Source of the DNA: Ezakiella massiliensis
GTDB taxonomy: Bacteria > Bacillota > Clostridia > Tissierellales > Peptoniphilaceae
Assembly (NCBI RefSeq): GCF_900120165.1
Contig: NZ_LT635475.1
Span: 372,001 to 436,000, forward strand
DNA length: 64,000 nt
Reading direction: 5' to 3'
Part shown: piece by piece, positions 8,564 to 18,222 of the stretch
How the letters are laid out: each line of letters opens with the position of its first letter
How positions within the stretch are numbered: the first letter of the stretch is position 1
Position numbers and translations under genes: made by a program
The notes under the pieces: model-generated
Database searches by the model: none
Told to the model about the DNA's origin: nothing
What the model saw: only the letters and a program-made list of their open reading frames with translations

Positions 8564-8998
8564 TTATCTTTCCATTTGAACAACTTCAATATTATTTTTA
8601 TTTAGAAGCTCAATGGAATAATCATCAAGCCTATATGCATTTATATATACTATTCTTTTTATACCGGCTTGTATCAAACTCTTGGTGCAATTTAAACAAG
8701 GAAAGTGAGTTACATAAGCAGTACATCCTTTAACGCTTATACCTTCCTTTGCACAGTACAAAAGAGCATTCATTTCTGCATGAATTGTAGCAATACAATG
8801 GCCATCGCGCATAACGTGACCAACATCAATGCAGTGTGGGTTCCCACTTACACTTCCATTGTAGCCAGTGCTTACTATACGATGATCATTGTTTACAAGT
8901 ACGCAGCCAACATAAGCCCTGTCGCATGTTGAGCGCTTGGCAACTATCTCAGCGATATCTAAAAAATAATCATCCCAACTTTGCCTTTTATTAGACAT
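8564..8998 (-). CDS. Deoxycytidylate (dCMP) deaminase family protein
   Basis: dCMP deaminase converts dCMP to dUMP, the precursor for dTMP synthesis. The 144-residue protein shows the zinc-dependent deaminase signature [11 protein letters not shown] (His ligand and proton-shuttling Glu) followed by [13 protein letters not shown] (PCxxC ligands), plus [22 protein letters not shown] and NPHCIDVGH as in the ComEB/dCMP deaminase group. Length and motifs fit the complete enzyme. The start overlaps the end of pyk by 8 bases, so it is the distal gene of the dnaE-pfkA-pyk unit. A ComEB name would imply a competence role I cannot support. Confidence 0.88.
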   Translation of the reverse strand: MSNKRQSWDDYFLDIAEIVAKRSTCDRAYVGCVLVNNDHRIVSTGYNGSVSGNPHCIDVGHVMRDGHCIATIHAEMNALLYCAKEGISVKGCTAYVTHFPCLNCTKSLIQAGIKRIVYINAYRLDDYSIELLNKNNIEVVQMER

Positions 8999-10742
8999 TT
9001 TCTACGCTCCCTTTAAAAACTTGTCCGCTAGGAATATCTACAGTGATAATGTCCCCTGTTTTAATTTCTTTTGTGCAATCATTAGCACCAACAATTGTTG
9101 GTAAGCCAAGCGACAAACCAATAATTGCACCGCTACTTGTAAGACCACCCTCTTCAGTAATAAGAGCACTAGCACGCTGAGCATAAGGAGTCATATCTCT
9201 ATCCATTCCCAGAGTAACGATTATATCACCATCTTTAAAATCTTTCAAAAGTTCTTCTTGCGAATTTGCAACTACAGCTCTACCTGTAATTTTTCCGCTT
9301 CCTATTCCCATTCCCTTTGTCATCATTTTTGCGATTACTTCTACTCTAAGCAAGTTTGTGGATCCACTCTTTGAAAATGGAATACCTGCTGTGAGTACAA
9401 CTAAATCTCCCTCCTTAAAATATATATCCTTGCATTTTTCGATGCCTGCTTTAAATAGCTCATTTGCGTTATCAATTTCTTTAATTATAACAGGAAAAAC
9501 TCCCCACTCCATGGTTAGCTTTCTTTCAACTCGTTCATCATCTGTTATAGCAATTATAGGTTGCCTAGGTTTAAATTTTGATAAAGCCCTGGCCGTTTGT
9601 CCACTGCTAGTTGCAGAAATAATTGCAGCTGCATGTAAATCTTTTGCTATTGAATAAGTGGCCTCTGCAATTGCATTTGTAACAGTGATCCTATTAATAT
9701 CTACCCTGTCTCTTTGCATTCTTTCGTATTCTGGGCTCTCTTCAGTCGATATAGAGATGCTTCTCATCATTTTTATAGACTCAACTGGATATTTACCGGC
9801 TGCACTTTCACCTGAAAGCATAACCGCAGATGTCCCATCGAGTATTGAGTTTGCAACGTCCATTACTTCCGCTCTTGTAGGTCTTGGGTTTCTGGTCATT
9901 GAGTCAAGCATTTGTGTAGCTGTTATTACAACCTTATTTGCAAAATTACATTTTTTTATAATTTCCTTTTGCACATGAGGAATATTTTGCGGTGGAATTT
10001 CAACTCCAAGATCTCCTCTAGCGACCATTATACCATCACTAACTGCAAGTATATCATCTAAATTATCCAGGCCTTCTTGGTTTTCAATTTTAGATATAAT
10101 TGAAATTTGATAGCCATCATTTTCTTCTAAGATTTTTCTGATTGATAGAACATCATTGCGATTCCTAATAAAGCTTGCAGCCAAAAAGTCAACGTCATTT
10201 TTTATTCCAAATTTTATATCACTTATATCTTGTTCAGTTAAGGTAGGTAATTTTATTTTAGCACCAGGAATATTTACACCCTTCCTATCTGATAACTCAC
10301 CACTATTTATTGCTTTAAGCTCAATTGAATTTGAAAAAATATTTACAATTTCAAACTCCACAAGACCGTCATCAATTAATAATCTGTCGCCTAATTCCAC
10401 ATCATCAATGATGCCGTCATAGGAAACACTTACCATATTTTGATCGCCAAGTATGTCATCAGTTGTAAGGATAAATTTTTGCCCCTGCTCTATTCTTATT
10501 GGCCCTTCTCTAAATCTACCAATTCTGATTTCGGGTCCCTTTGTATCGAGCATTATTGCAACTGGTATGCCAAGTTCTTTGCTAACTTTTTTTATCCTAT
10601 CAATTCTAACTTGGTGTTCCTCATGAGTGCCATGAGAAAAGTTTAAGCGAGCAACATTTAGGCCATTTAAAATCATATGCTTTAAGGTTTCTTCGCTCTC
10701 ACTTGCTGGTCCAATAGTGGCCACAATTTTTGTACTATTCAT
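8991..10742 (-). CDS. pyk: Pyruvate kinase with C-terminal PEP-utiliser domain
   Basis: Pyruvate kinase transfers phosphate from PEP to ADP in the last step of glycolysis. Seen: the N-terminal [16 protein letters not shown]; the barrel with [26 protein letters not shown] and the signature [25 protein letters not shown]; and the regulatory C-domain. At 583 residues it has the extra C-terminal PEP-synthase-like swivel domain known in Bacillus (about 475-583). In that domain the usual phospho-histidine motif TSHA reads TSSGA, so the His is replaced by Ser. Pyk enzymes do not need that His for catalysis. The gene follows pfkA by 8 bases and overlaps the deaminase gene. Confidence 0.97.
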   Translation of the reverse strand: MNSTKIVATIGPASESEETLKHMILNGLNVARLNFSHGTHEEHQVRIDRIKKVSKELGIPVAIMLDTKGPEIRIGRFREGPIRIEQGQKFILTTDDILGDQNMVSVSYDGIIDDVELGDRLLIDDGLVEFEIVNIFSNSIELKAINSGELSDRKGVNIPGAKIKLPTLTEQDISDIKFGIKNDVDFLAASFIRNRNDVLSIRKILEENDGYQISIISKIENQEGLDNLDDILAVSDGIMVARGDLGVEIPPQNIPHVQKEIIKKCNFANKVVITATQMLDSMTRNPRPTRAEVMDVANSILDGTSAVMLSGESAAGKYPVESIKMMRSISISTEESPEYERMQRDRVDINRITVTNAIAEATYSIAKDLHAAAIISATSSGQTARALSKFKPRQPIIAITDDERVERKLTMEWGVFPVIIKEIDNANELFKAGIEKCKDIYFKEGDLVVLTAGIPFSKSGSTNLLRVEVIAKMMTKGMGIGSGKITGRAVVANSQEELLKDFKDGDIIVTLGMDRDMTPYAQRASALITEEGGLTSSGAIIGLSLGLPTIVGANDCTKEIKTGDIITVDIPSGQVFKGSVENV

Positions 10743-10750
10743 ATCTTCTC

Positions 10751-11707
10751 CTATATAGATAATATGTCTGCGATTTCAAATATTTCTTGATCAATTCTCT
10801 TTGGTATCTTTAAAGCTGAATCAATATCCAATTTAACAATCTCGTTGCACTTCAAGCCCAAAGCTATATTAGTTCTATTGTTAGATAATAATTTTACTGC
10901 AATATTTCCCATGCGTGAAGCCATAAGTCTATCAAAAACAGTTGGCATACCACCTCTTTGTACGTGGCCAAGAACAGTTTCTCGAGTTTCTATACCAGCC
11001 CTATTTTGAAGTTCTTTACTTATTTCATAAGCACTTGCAGCTCCTTCTGCAACGACAATTATGTGGTGCCTCTTGCCTCTTTTAATTCCGCTAACAGCTT
11101 TTTCAACCATTTTGTCTAAATCAAAAGGTATTTCAGGGACAATAATGGTCTCTGCACCACCTGCAAGTCCAGCAGTTAGTGCTAAGTCTCCACAATTCCT
11201 GCCCATAACTTCAAGCACATTTGCCCGTCCATGAGAACTGGATGTGTCACGCAATTTAGAAATTGCATCAACAATCGTCTCAGTTGCCGTCATAAATCCA
11301 ATTGTATAGTCAGTGTATCCTAGGTCGTTGTCAATTGTAGCTGGAATTGCAACCACATTTATTCCCTTGTCTAAAAGTTTAGAAGCACCTGTTAGAGTTC
11401 CATCTCCCCCAATTACTACAAGACCATTAATTCCTCTTTTAAGCAAGTTCTCAGCAGCAATTTTCTGTCCCTCTTCTGTCATGAACTCATCGCTTCTTGC
11501 GGTTCCTAAAATAGTTCCGCCCCTGTGGATGATATCAGCAACACTTGAGACATTCATCTTATTCATATCATCAGCAATAAGGCCATTATATCCCATCCTA
11601 ACACCATAGACATCAATGCCGAGATATATGGATGTCCTTACAACAGCTCTTATGCAGGCGTTCATGCCCGGTGCATCTCCGCCACTAGTTAAAACTGCAA
11701 TCTTCAT
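10751..11707 (-). CDS. pfkA: ATP-dependent 6-phosphofructokinase
   Basis: PfkA phosphorylates fructose 6-phosphate, the committed step of glycolysis. The 318-residue protein has the ATP-binding TSGGDAPGMNACIRAVVR at its N-terminus, VIGGDGTLTGA (around residue 100), the catalytic PATIDNDLGYTDYTIGFMTA with the general-base Asp, and EVMGRNCGDLAL and HVQRGGMPTVFDRLMASR in the substrate and effector regions. Length matches bacterial tetrameric enzymes of about 320 residues. It overlaps the dnaE stop by 4 bases and precedes pyk by 8 bases, the conserved Firmicutes arrangement dnaE-pfkA-pyk. Confidence 0.98.
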   Translation of the reverse strand: MKIAVLTSGGDAPGMNACIRAVVRTSIYLGIDVYGVRMGYNGLIADDMNKMNVSSVADIIHRGGTILGTARSDEFMTEEGQKIAAENLLKRGINGLVVIGGDGTLTGASKLLDKGINVVAIPATIDNDLGYTDYTIGFMTATETIVDAISKLRDTSSSHGRANVLEVMGRNCGDLALTAGLAGGAETIIVPEIPFDLDKMVEKAVSGIKRGKRHHIIVVAEGAASAYEISKELQNRAGIETRETVLGHVQRGGMPTVFDRLMASRMGNIAVKLLSNNRTNIALGLKCNEIVKLDIDSALKIPKRIDQEIFEIADILSI

Positions 11708-14700
11708 TGGTCTCCATTCCTTTTAATATTTTCTTTGCCAAAAAGTTTTTCTAAAAAATCTATATTCTTGCTATTTAAATATAAAGCACTCGCATCCTTG
11801 AAAGTCCCAATTGCATCTTTATCTGAAAAATAAAATACAACTTCCCCGTCACCTGGGTTTGATTGGATAAAGCCCCTAGCCATATTAATTTCATTAGAAT
11901 TTTTTTCTGAATCTGTTTTTATATAAAGAGTTTCCCTTTGTTTTAAATCGCTAACCTCATTTACAATTAGCTTTGGTTTTTCAACATCACTGTAAGACAA
12001 GTCCCCGCAGAGTAAAACTCTGCTGCCATCTACAAGCTTGTCTCTATACTTTCTATAAACATTTGGAAAGACAACTGCATCTATCCTGCCAGTTAAATCT
12101 TGGAGTTCAAGAGTCATCATCTTTTCGTTTCTCCTAGTAATTAAAACCCGAGATCTTGAGACAAGTCCTGCCAACTTTAGCCTGTATTTATTAAATGAAA
12201 TACCATTTGATAAATACTCTTCATACTCTTCATTTATAGTTGCAATATCTTTATTTTGCAAAGACTTTATTATTTCTTCATAAGACTCTAAAGGATGACT
12301 GGAAACATATACACCCAGGACATCTTTTTCTAATTCCAAGAGCTCATCCTTGTTAAACTCTTCCAAGTTAACCAAAATCATAGAATCAGATTCAGAGCCG
12401 AACATATTAAACTGACCTCTTACATTTGACCTCTTCTCAATATTTACTGTATCAATTATAACGCTATATTGATTTAGGGCTGACCTCCGGTTTACTCCAA
12501 AGCTATCGAAAGCTCCAGCGTAAACAAGTGATTCAAAAGATCTTTTATTAAGGGCGGCTGAATCTATTTTTGAAATCGCCCTAATTAAATCCGTAAGAGA
12601 TGTAAATTTATTTTCTTTTCTTGCCTCGACGATGGCATCTGCTGTATTGTGGCCTAGGCCTTTAATCGCCTTAAAGCCCATCCTTATATCATCGCCCTCT
12701 GTTGTAAATCTCCATTCAGATTGATTTACATCTGGTGGGATGATTTTTATTCCCATTCGCCTTGCCTCTTCAATATAAAGGGCAACCTTGTCTTGTTGAC
12801 CCGCAACTGAAGTTAAGAGACTCGCCATAAATTCCTTAGGATAATGAGTCTTGAGCCATGCAGTCCTCCATGCATCAAGACTGTATGCTGCAGAGTGACT
12901 TTTGTTAAAGGCATATTTTGCAAAGTCAATCATGTCATCAAAAACTTCTTCTGCAAGTTCTTTTGATGCCCCTTTTTCAATAGCGCCCTTGATAAATATC
13001 GGCCTTTCTTCTTCCATAACGTCCATTTTCTTTTTACTCATAGCTCGCCTAATCAAATCAGCTCGTCCAATTGTATATCCTCCAAGTTGTTGAACGATGG
13101 CTATAACTTGCTCTTGGAAAACTATTACTCCATGGGTATCTTTTAAAATTTTTTCAAGAATTGGATGCTTATAGTCTATCTTCACATCAGAGTTTTTGCG
13201 TTCACAAAAATCGGGAATGCTATCCATTGGCCCCGGTCTAAAGAGTGAGTTAGCTGCAATTAAATCTTCAAAACGATCAACCTTTAGCTCTTTTAAGAAG
13301 GCCCTCATGCCAGGTGATTCAAATTGGAAGATTCCAATTGTATTTACATCTGCAAATAGTTTTATCGTCTCAGGATCGTCCAGCTTCATATCTTCAAAAC
13401 TCGGTCTGTGGCCAGTATTTTTTTCAATTAATTTTAATGAATCTTCTATAACAGTTAAAGTCCTTAAGCCCAAGAAATCCATCTTCAAAAGACCAAGCTC
13501 TTCAAGTGTAGTCATAGTGTACTGGGTTACAGGTTGGTCTTGAGCAGTTGCCAACGGGGCGTAATTTACCAGTGGGCTTTTTGAAATAACAACGCCGGCT
13601 GCATGAGTGCTTGCGTGTCTAACATGACCCTCTATCCTCATTGAGATATCGATTAGTTTTTTTACTTCCCTATCGTTGTCATAGGCATCTTTTAATTCTG
13701 GATTGTCATTAAGTGCCTTGTCAATTGTAATATCCAGTTCATTTGGAATCATTTTTGCGATTTTATCGACTTCGTTATAAGGCATGTCCAGCACGCGACC
13801 AACATCTCTAATCGCACCTTTGGCAGCCATAGTTCCAAAGGTAATTATTTGTGCCACATGGTCGTGGCCATATTTCTCTTTTACATATTGAATGACTTCT
13901 TCTCTTCTTTCATAGCAAAAGTCAATATCAATATCTGGCATGGTTACCCTATCAGGATTTAAAAATCTTTCAAAAACCAAGTCATATTTTAATGGATCCA
14001 AGTCAACTATGCCAAGAGCATAACAAACTATTGATCCAACGCTTGACCCACGGCCTGGACCTACAGGAATGCCTTTTGATTTAGCAAATAAAATAAAATC
14101 TTGGACAATCAAAAAGTAATCCACAAAGCCCATGTCTTTAATAATGCTTAGCTCGCTTTCAACCCTTTGCCATACTTCATCTGAAACCTTACCATCTTTT
14201 TCATATCTTTCAAGTATACCATCATGGGTTTGTTTTTTTAAGTATTCAAAGTGGTCCATATTTCCCGGTGTATCAAAGTTAGGCAAATGATAGTGGCCAA
14301 ATTCAATTTCCACATTACATTTGTCTGCAATCTCCTGGGTGTTTTTAATTGCATCTGGCATATCTACAAAAAGTTTTTCCATTTCTTCTGAAGATTTGAA
14401 ATAAAATTCGTCACTTGCAAAGGTCATCCTGGTCTCATCATTAATAGTCTTGCCCATAGATATAGCCATCAGAACCTCTTGGATAAAAGCATCCTCTTTA
14501 TTTAAATAGTGGCAATCATTTGTTGCCACTAGTTTTGCACCAAAACGGTCCCTAAGAGTTTTGAAGTAATGCCTAATCACATCTTCTTCTCTTATGCCAT
14601 GATTTTGAATTTCTAAGTAAAAATCGTCTTTAAAGACATCTGCGTACCATTTATATGCATTTACAGCTGAAACCTCGTCACCATTTAAATAATGTGATTG

Positions 14701-15120
14701 AATTTCTCCACCCAAGCAAGCAGAAAGTGCAACTAAACCTTCGCTGTGTTCTTGCAAGAACTCGTGGCTAACACGCGGCCTGTAATAAAATCCATTTAAA
14801 AATCCTTCGCTAGAAATTTTCATCAGATTCTTCAAGCCTATTTCATTTTTGCATAGCAAAATAAGGTGATAACCTGACCTGTCGTCTGGATTTTTCAGCC
14901 TGTGATCACCTCTAGAAATATAAACTTCAGATCCAATAATGGGTTTTATGCCAGCCTTTTTTAACTCCTTGTAAAAGTTAATGGCCCCGTACATATTTCC
15001 ATGATCGGTAATGGCCACTGAGTTCATATTATATTCTTTTGCCTTTTCTGCCAAGTCACTGATTTTAATTGCCCCATCCAGGAGTGAAAACTCAGTGTGC
15101 AGGTGTAAGTGTGTAAACAT
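11704..15120 (-). CDS. dnaE: DNA polymerase III alpha subunit, DnaE type
   Basis: DnaE is a replicative C-family DNA polymerase. In Firmicutes with PolC it extends RNA primers on the lagging strand. The 1138-residue product starts with the PHP domain (FTHLHLHTEFSLLDGA, later AITDHGNMYGA). The palm carries the catalytic aspartates in MPDIDIDFCYERREEV near residue 400, with GPGRGSSVGS just before it. The fingers contain FQEQVIAIVQQLGGY and FNKSHSAAYS. Helix-hairpin-helix and OB-fold domains follow (the latter around VSRSRVLITRRNEKMMTLEL). No exonuclease domain interrupts it, which separates it from PolC. It begins 5 bases after the CNNM gene and overlaps pfkA. Confidence 0.97.
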   Translation of the reverse strand: MFTHLHLHTEFSLLDGAIKISDLAEKAKEYNMNSVAITDHGNMYGAINFYKELKKAGIKPIIGSEVYISRGDHRLKNPDDRSGYHLILLCKNEIGLKNLMKISSEGFLNGFYYRPRVSHEFLQEHSEGLVALSACLGGEIQSHYLNGDEVSAVNAYKWYADVFKDDFYLEIQNHGIREEDVIRHYFKTLRDRFGAKLVATNDCHYLNKEDAFIQEVLMAISMGKTINDETRMTFASDEFYFKSSEEMEKLFVDMPDAIKNTQEIADKCNVEIEFGHYHLPNFDTPGNMDHFEYLKKQTHDGILERYEKDGKVSDEVWQRVESELSIIKDMGFVDYFLIVQDFILFAKSKGIPVGPGRGSSVGSIVCYALGIVDLDPLKYDLVFERFLNPDRVTMPDIDIDFCYERREEVIQYVKEKYGHDHVAQIITFGTMAAKGAIRDVGRVLDMPYNEVDKIAKMIPNELDITIDKALNDNPELKDAYDNDREVKKLIDISMRIEGHVRHASTHAAGVVISKSPLVNYAPLATAQDQPVTQYTMTTLEELGLLKMDFLGLRTLTVIEDSLKLIEKNTGHRPSFEDMKLDDPETIKLFADVNTIGIFQFESPGMRAFLKELKVDRFEDLIAANSLFRPGPMDSIPDFCERKNSDVKIDYKHPILEKILKDTHGVIVFQEQVIAIVQQLGGYTIGRADLIRRAMSKKKMDVMEEERPIFIKGAIEKGASKELAEEVFDDMIDFAKYAFNKSHSAAYSLDAWRTAWLKTHYPKEFMASLLTSVAGQQDKVALYIEEARRMGIKIIPPDVNQSEWRFTTEGDDIRMGFKAIKGLGHNTADAIVEARKENKFTSLTDLIRAISKIDSAALNKRSFESLVYAGAFDSFGVNRRSALNQYSVIIDTVNIEKRSNVRGQFNMFGSESDSMILVNLEEFNKDELLELEKDVLGVYVSSHPLESYEEIIKSLQNKDIATINEEYEEYLSNGISFNKYRLKLAGLVSRSRVLITRRNEKMMTLELQDLTGRIDAVVFPNVYRKYRDKLVDGSRVLLCGDLSYSDVEKPKLIVNEVSDLKQRETLYIKTDSEKNSNEINMARGFIQSNPGDGEVVFYFSDKDAIGTFKDASALYLNSKNIDFLEKLFGKENIKRNGDQ

Positions 15121-15124
15121 TACA

Positions 15125-16333
15125 TCACCTTTCTATGCGCATCTTTAGCCTTTCAAGTTTATTTGGACTAGCCTTGTCGATTATAAATGTATAATTTTCA
15201 TATTTGTAGATCTCGCCAACTTTTGGAAATTTTCCAGCAAGGCCAATTACAAATCCACCGATACTTTCATATTCATCGGACTCAAGATTTGTAGAAAGCC
15301 TATCATTTATATCATCTAAATCTGTATCCGCTTGAATAACAAATGTGTTTTCAGTAACTTGCTTAATAGAATTATCCGCTTCGTCAAATTCATCGTCAAT
15401 ATCACCGACAATTTCTTCAACTATATCCTCTACAGTAACAAGACCGGCCGTTCCACCGTACTCGTCAAGAATTATAGCCATACTCATCTTATGTTTTTTT
15501 AATTCACTCAAAAGCAAAAAGTTTGGCCTAGATTCATATTGAAATATAGCTTCACGCAAATGATCTCTTATATTGAAATTTTCTTTGTCAACTGCCAGTA
15601 GGTCCTTTGCAAATAAAAGTCCAATAATGTCATCAATATTCTCATCAATTACTGGATAACGAGAGAAGTTATTGTTTTTCACAATATCCATAACCTCATC
15701 ATAAGTGGAATCCACAGGAATGCTGATAATACTCGTACGATTGGTCATAACATCTTTGGCTTGTGTACCTGCAATAGAGAAAACATTTTCCATCATTTCT
15801 TTTTGTTCGTTTTCAAGTATACCTTCTTCATGGCTGACATTTAAAATTGTTATTAGGTCATCTTCGGTAATCTTGTCTTCTTCAGATTCACTTACTATAG
15901 CCTTGCTAAGGGCTCCAAAAAGCATTGTAAGAGGTGTGAAAATCTTAACAATATAATAAACAAAAGGCGCAACTGCAAGGGCAAATTTTGTAGAATTTGC
16001 TTTTGCTAAATTTTTGGGAATAATTTCTCCAAATATTAAAATCAAAATTGTCATTACAACTGTCGATATGGCGACCCCATTTTTCCCAAACATCTCCACA
16101 AAAATTACTGTGGACAAGGATGAGGAAAGAATGTTTACAATATTATTTCCAATTAATATTGCCGAAATTGTCCTATTGGAATCCTCTATCAAATATTCAA
16201 GCTTGTCCACATTTTTTACCTTGGACTCAACAAGCTGCCTAAGCTTAATTGAACTTAATGAAGTAATTGATGTTTCACTGCCAGAAAAGAAAGCAGACAT
16301 AGCTATTAAAATCAAAATTATTACTATATTCAA
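15125..16333 (-). CDS. CNNM/CorC-type membrane protein with CBS domains (hemolysin-like)
   Basis: Members of this family (CNNM/CorC/YhdP) are membrane proteins linked to Mg2+ or Na+ efflux. The 402-residue product has an N-terminal DUF21 transmembrane domain (about 1-180, with FFSGSETSITSLSSIKLRQL and the FGEIIPKNLAK motif), a CBS pair (about 200-315, DVMTNRTSIISIPVD and LDEYGGTAGLVTVEDIVEEIVGDI) and a CorC_HlyC C-terminal domain (about 335-402). All are in the family order. It heads the run leading into dnaE and has a consensus promoter just upstream. The transported ion cannot be told from sequence. Confidence 0.9.
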   Translation of the reverse strand: MNIVIILILIAMSAFFSGSETSITSLSSIKLRQLVESKVKNVDKLEYLIEDSNRTISAILIGNNIVNILSSSLSTVIFVEMFGKNGVAISTVVMTILILIFGEIIPKNLAKANSTKFALAVAPFVYYIVKIFTPLTMLFGALSKAIVSESEEDKITEDDLITILNVSHEEGILENEQKEMMENVFSIAGTQAKDVMTNRTSIISIPVDSTYDEVMDIVKNNNFSRYPVIDENIDDIIGLLFAKDLLAVDKENFNIRDHLREAIFQYESRPNFLLLSELKKHKMSMAIILDEYGGTAGLVTVEDIVEEIVGDIDDEFDEADNSIKQVTENTFVIQADTDLDDINDRLSTNLESDEYESIGGFVIGLAGKFPKVGEIYKYENYTFIIDKASPNKLERLKMRIER

Positions 16334-16353
16334 AATAGTCCTCCTTAGCTTAT

Positions 16354-16382
16354 ATTATAGAATATAGGCCCCTAATAGTCAA
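16354..16382 (-). promoter_or_regulatory. Promoter of the CNNM-dnaE-pfkA-pyk run
   Basis: TTGACT (16382-16377), 17 bases, TATAAT (16359-16354) on the minus strand, followed by AGGAGGAC before the CNNM start. Confidence 0.8.
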
Positions 16383-16503
16383 ATAAATTAGCCTTTATTA
16401 CATTTAAATTAAATCTTGAATTTATAGCCAATCTGCTCTTTTATATCTTCTTTAAATATGTTAAAATACATTTATATGATTTTTATTTATTTTGAGAGGA
16501 TTT

Positions 16504-18222
16504 ATGATTAAAACACTTAAACGATATTACAATTTAATAGGCAGTCACAAGGCCTCCGTCTTTATCGCTGTAACTTTTTGTATAATTTCTGGCGGTCTTG
16601 CGATACTTCCCGCGACATTTACAGGAAATATAACAGATGCTATTAAGGCAGGCTCACTTGAATATGATTCTTTAATGCGATCAATTTTTTGGCTTGTTTT
16701 TATGCTTGTTTCAACTTATTTCTTAGACGCGTATTATAATTATGTTATTTTTAGAAATTATTATTATGTAGATGCAAGTGTGAGGGTTCAACTTTTAAAA
16801 AAATCTATTAGGCAAAACCCACCATTTTTTATTAAATACAATGCATCAAATATTATCACTAAGGCAACATCTGATGCCGATGCAATAGCGACCGTCGCTT
16901 CTTATGGAATCATGACCACAACTGAGGGGGTGCTTCTGCCAATAATTTATTTTATAACTATGGCCACCATCAGCCCATGGCTCTTTTTGATTGCACTTAC
17001 TGCCCTTCCAATAATGATTTATGTAGTTGTGCAGATTTCCAAAAAGCTAGACGGGAAATACGACCAGTCTCTCGAAACGCAAGACGCAATGAATGAGCAC
17101 GCCCTTGAAAGTTTTACAGCTATAAAAGTTATAAAAGCCTTTGATACAAAAAGTAGGCGGCTAAATGAATTTTTAGAAAAAGTTTTAATAAATAATAACA
17201 AGGAACTAGAAGTAAACAATATAGAAAATCTCTATGTACCAGTTGTAAATGGGATAATGTCTTTCTTTGCAATTTTAAGTATTATAGTCGGGGGCTTTCT
17301 TATTAGCAAGGGCAAGATTACCCTTGGCGAACTTATAACCCACTCCATGCTCTTGCAAGAGCTCGATTGGCCTGCCTACGCTGTGGCCGATTTAATTACT
17401 GTTTCAAAGAGCGGATCAATTTCTTTAAGAAGAGTTGATGAGGTTTTGAATTATAAGGAAAGAGAAAGAACTTCTGATCCTGTTGTTATAAAAAATATAG
17501 ATAAGATCGAAATGAAGAATTACTCTTTTAAATATCCAAACGCAGAGTCCTATGCTCTTAAAAATATTAATCTTTCCATCAAAGCTGGGCAAAAAATTGG
17601 CCTTGTTGGAAAGACTGGATCTGGTAAGTCTACCCTTCTCCATCAAATTGTTGCAGAGTATGATGACTTTGAAGGATCTCTATTTATTAATGGCAATAAT
17701 ATTATGGATATCAATCTGGATTCTTACAGAAAAAATATTGGCTATGTCCCCCAAGAACATTTCTTGTTTTCAAAATCCGTCAAAGACAATATTTTATTCT
17801 ACAGGGACGGAGACTATGACAGGGCTATCGATATAGCAGCTTTTAGAAATGACCTTTCATCTTTTGCAGATGGAATAAACACACAATGTGGAGAGATGGG
17901 CATAACTTTGTCTGGGGGACAAAAGCAAAGGGTTTCTCTGGCCAGAGCTGTCCTCTTGGATCCACAGCTTCTGATACTAGATGATGTCTTGTCTGCTGTT
18001 GACAATAATACAGAAAAAGAAATTTCCGAAAATTTAGCAAATAATTTTCCAAACACAACAATTATCATAAGCTCCCACAGGCTTTCTGTTGTAAAAGATG
18101 CTGATGAAATAATTGTGCTTGATAATGGACAAATTTCTGAGCGAGGTAAATTTGAAGACCTGATTTCAAGTGGGGGTTGGTTTAGCGACCAATACCACTT
18201 GCAGGAGGTGGACCATGAGTAA
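16504..18222 (+). CDS. Heterodimeric ABC exporter subunit, degenerate-Walker-B half
   Basis: This half-transporter has six transmembrane helices in residues 1-310 and a C-terminal ATPase. Motifs: Walker A GLVGKTGSGKSTLLHQ, signature TLSGGQKQRVSLARA, Walker B LLILDDVLSAVD, and H-loop SSHRLS. The residue after the Walker B Asp, normally the catalytic Glu, is Asp. Such a split is typical of heterodimeric exporters (BmrCD, LmrCD, TM287/288 type) with one consensus and one degenerate site, and the partner gene follows. I start at ATG 16504 because GAGAGG lies just upstream; an upstream TTG (16492) would include that ribosome-binding site. Substrate unknown; multidrug efflux or peptide/lipid export are possible. 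Confidence 0.9.
   Translation: MIKTLKRYYNLIGSHKASVFIAVTFCIISGGLAILPATFTGNITDAIKAGSLEYDSLMRSIFWLVFMLVSTYFLDAYYNYVIFRNYYYVDASVRVQLLKKSIRQNPPFFIKYNASNIITKATSDADAIATVASYGIMTTTEGVLLPIIYFITMATISPWLFLIALTALPIMIYVVVQISKKLDGKYDQSLETQDAMNEHALESFTAIKVIKAFDTKSRRLNEFLEKVLINNNKELEVNNIENLYVPVVNGIMSFFAILSIIVGGFLISKGKITLGELITHSMLLQELDWPAYAVADLITVSKSGSISLRRVDEVLNYKERERTSDPVVIKNIDKIEMKNYSFKYPNAESYALKNINLSIKAGQKIGLVGKTGSGKSTLLHQIVAEYDDFEGSLFINGNNIMDINLDSYRKNIGYVPQEHFLFSKSVKDNILFYRDGDYDRAIDIAAFRNDLSSFADGINTQCGEMGITLSGGQKQRVSLARAVLLDPQLLILDDVLSAVDNNTEKEISENLANNFPNTTIIISSHRLSVVKDADEIIVLDNGQISERGKFEDLISSGGWFSDQYHLQEVDHE

Noticed and set aside
18170..18214. Longer start of the second ABC subunit
   Set aside because: No ribosome-binding site is present there; AGGAGGTG lies before ATG 18215.
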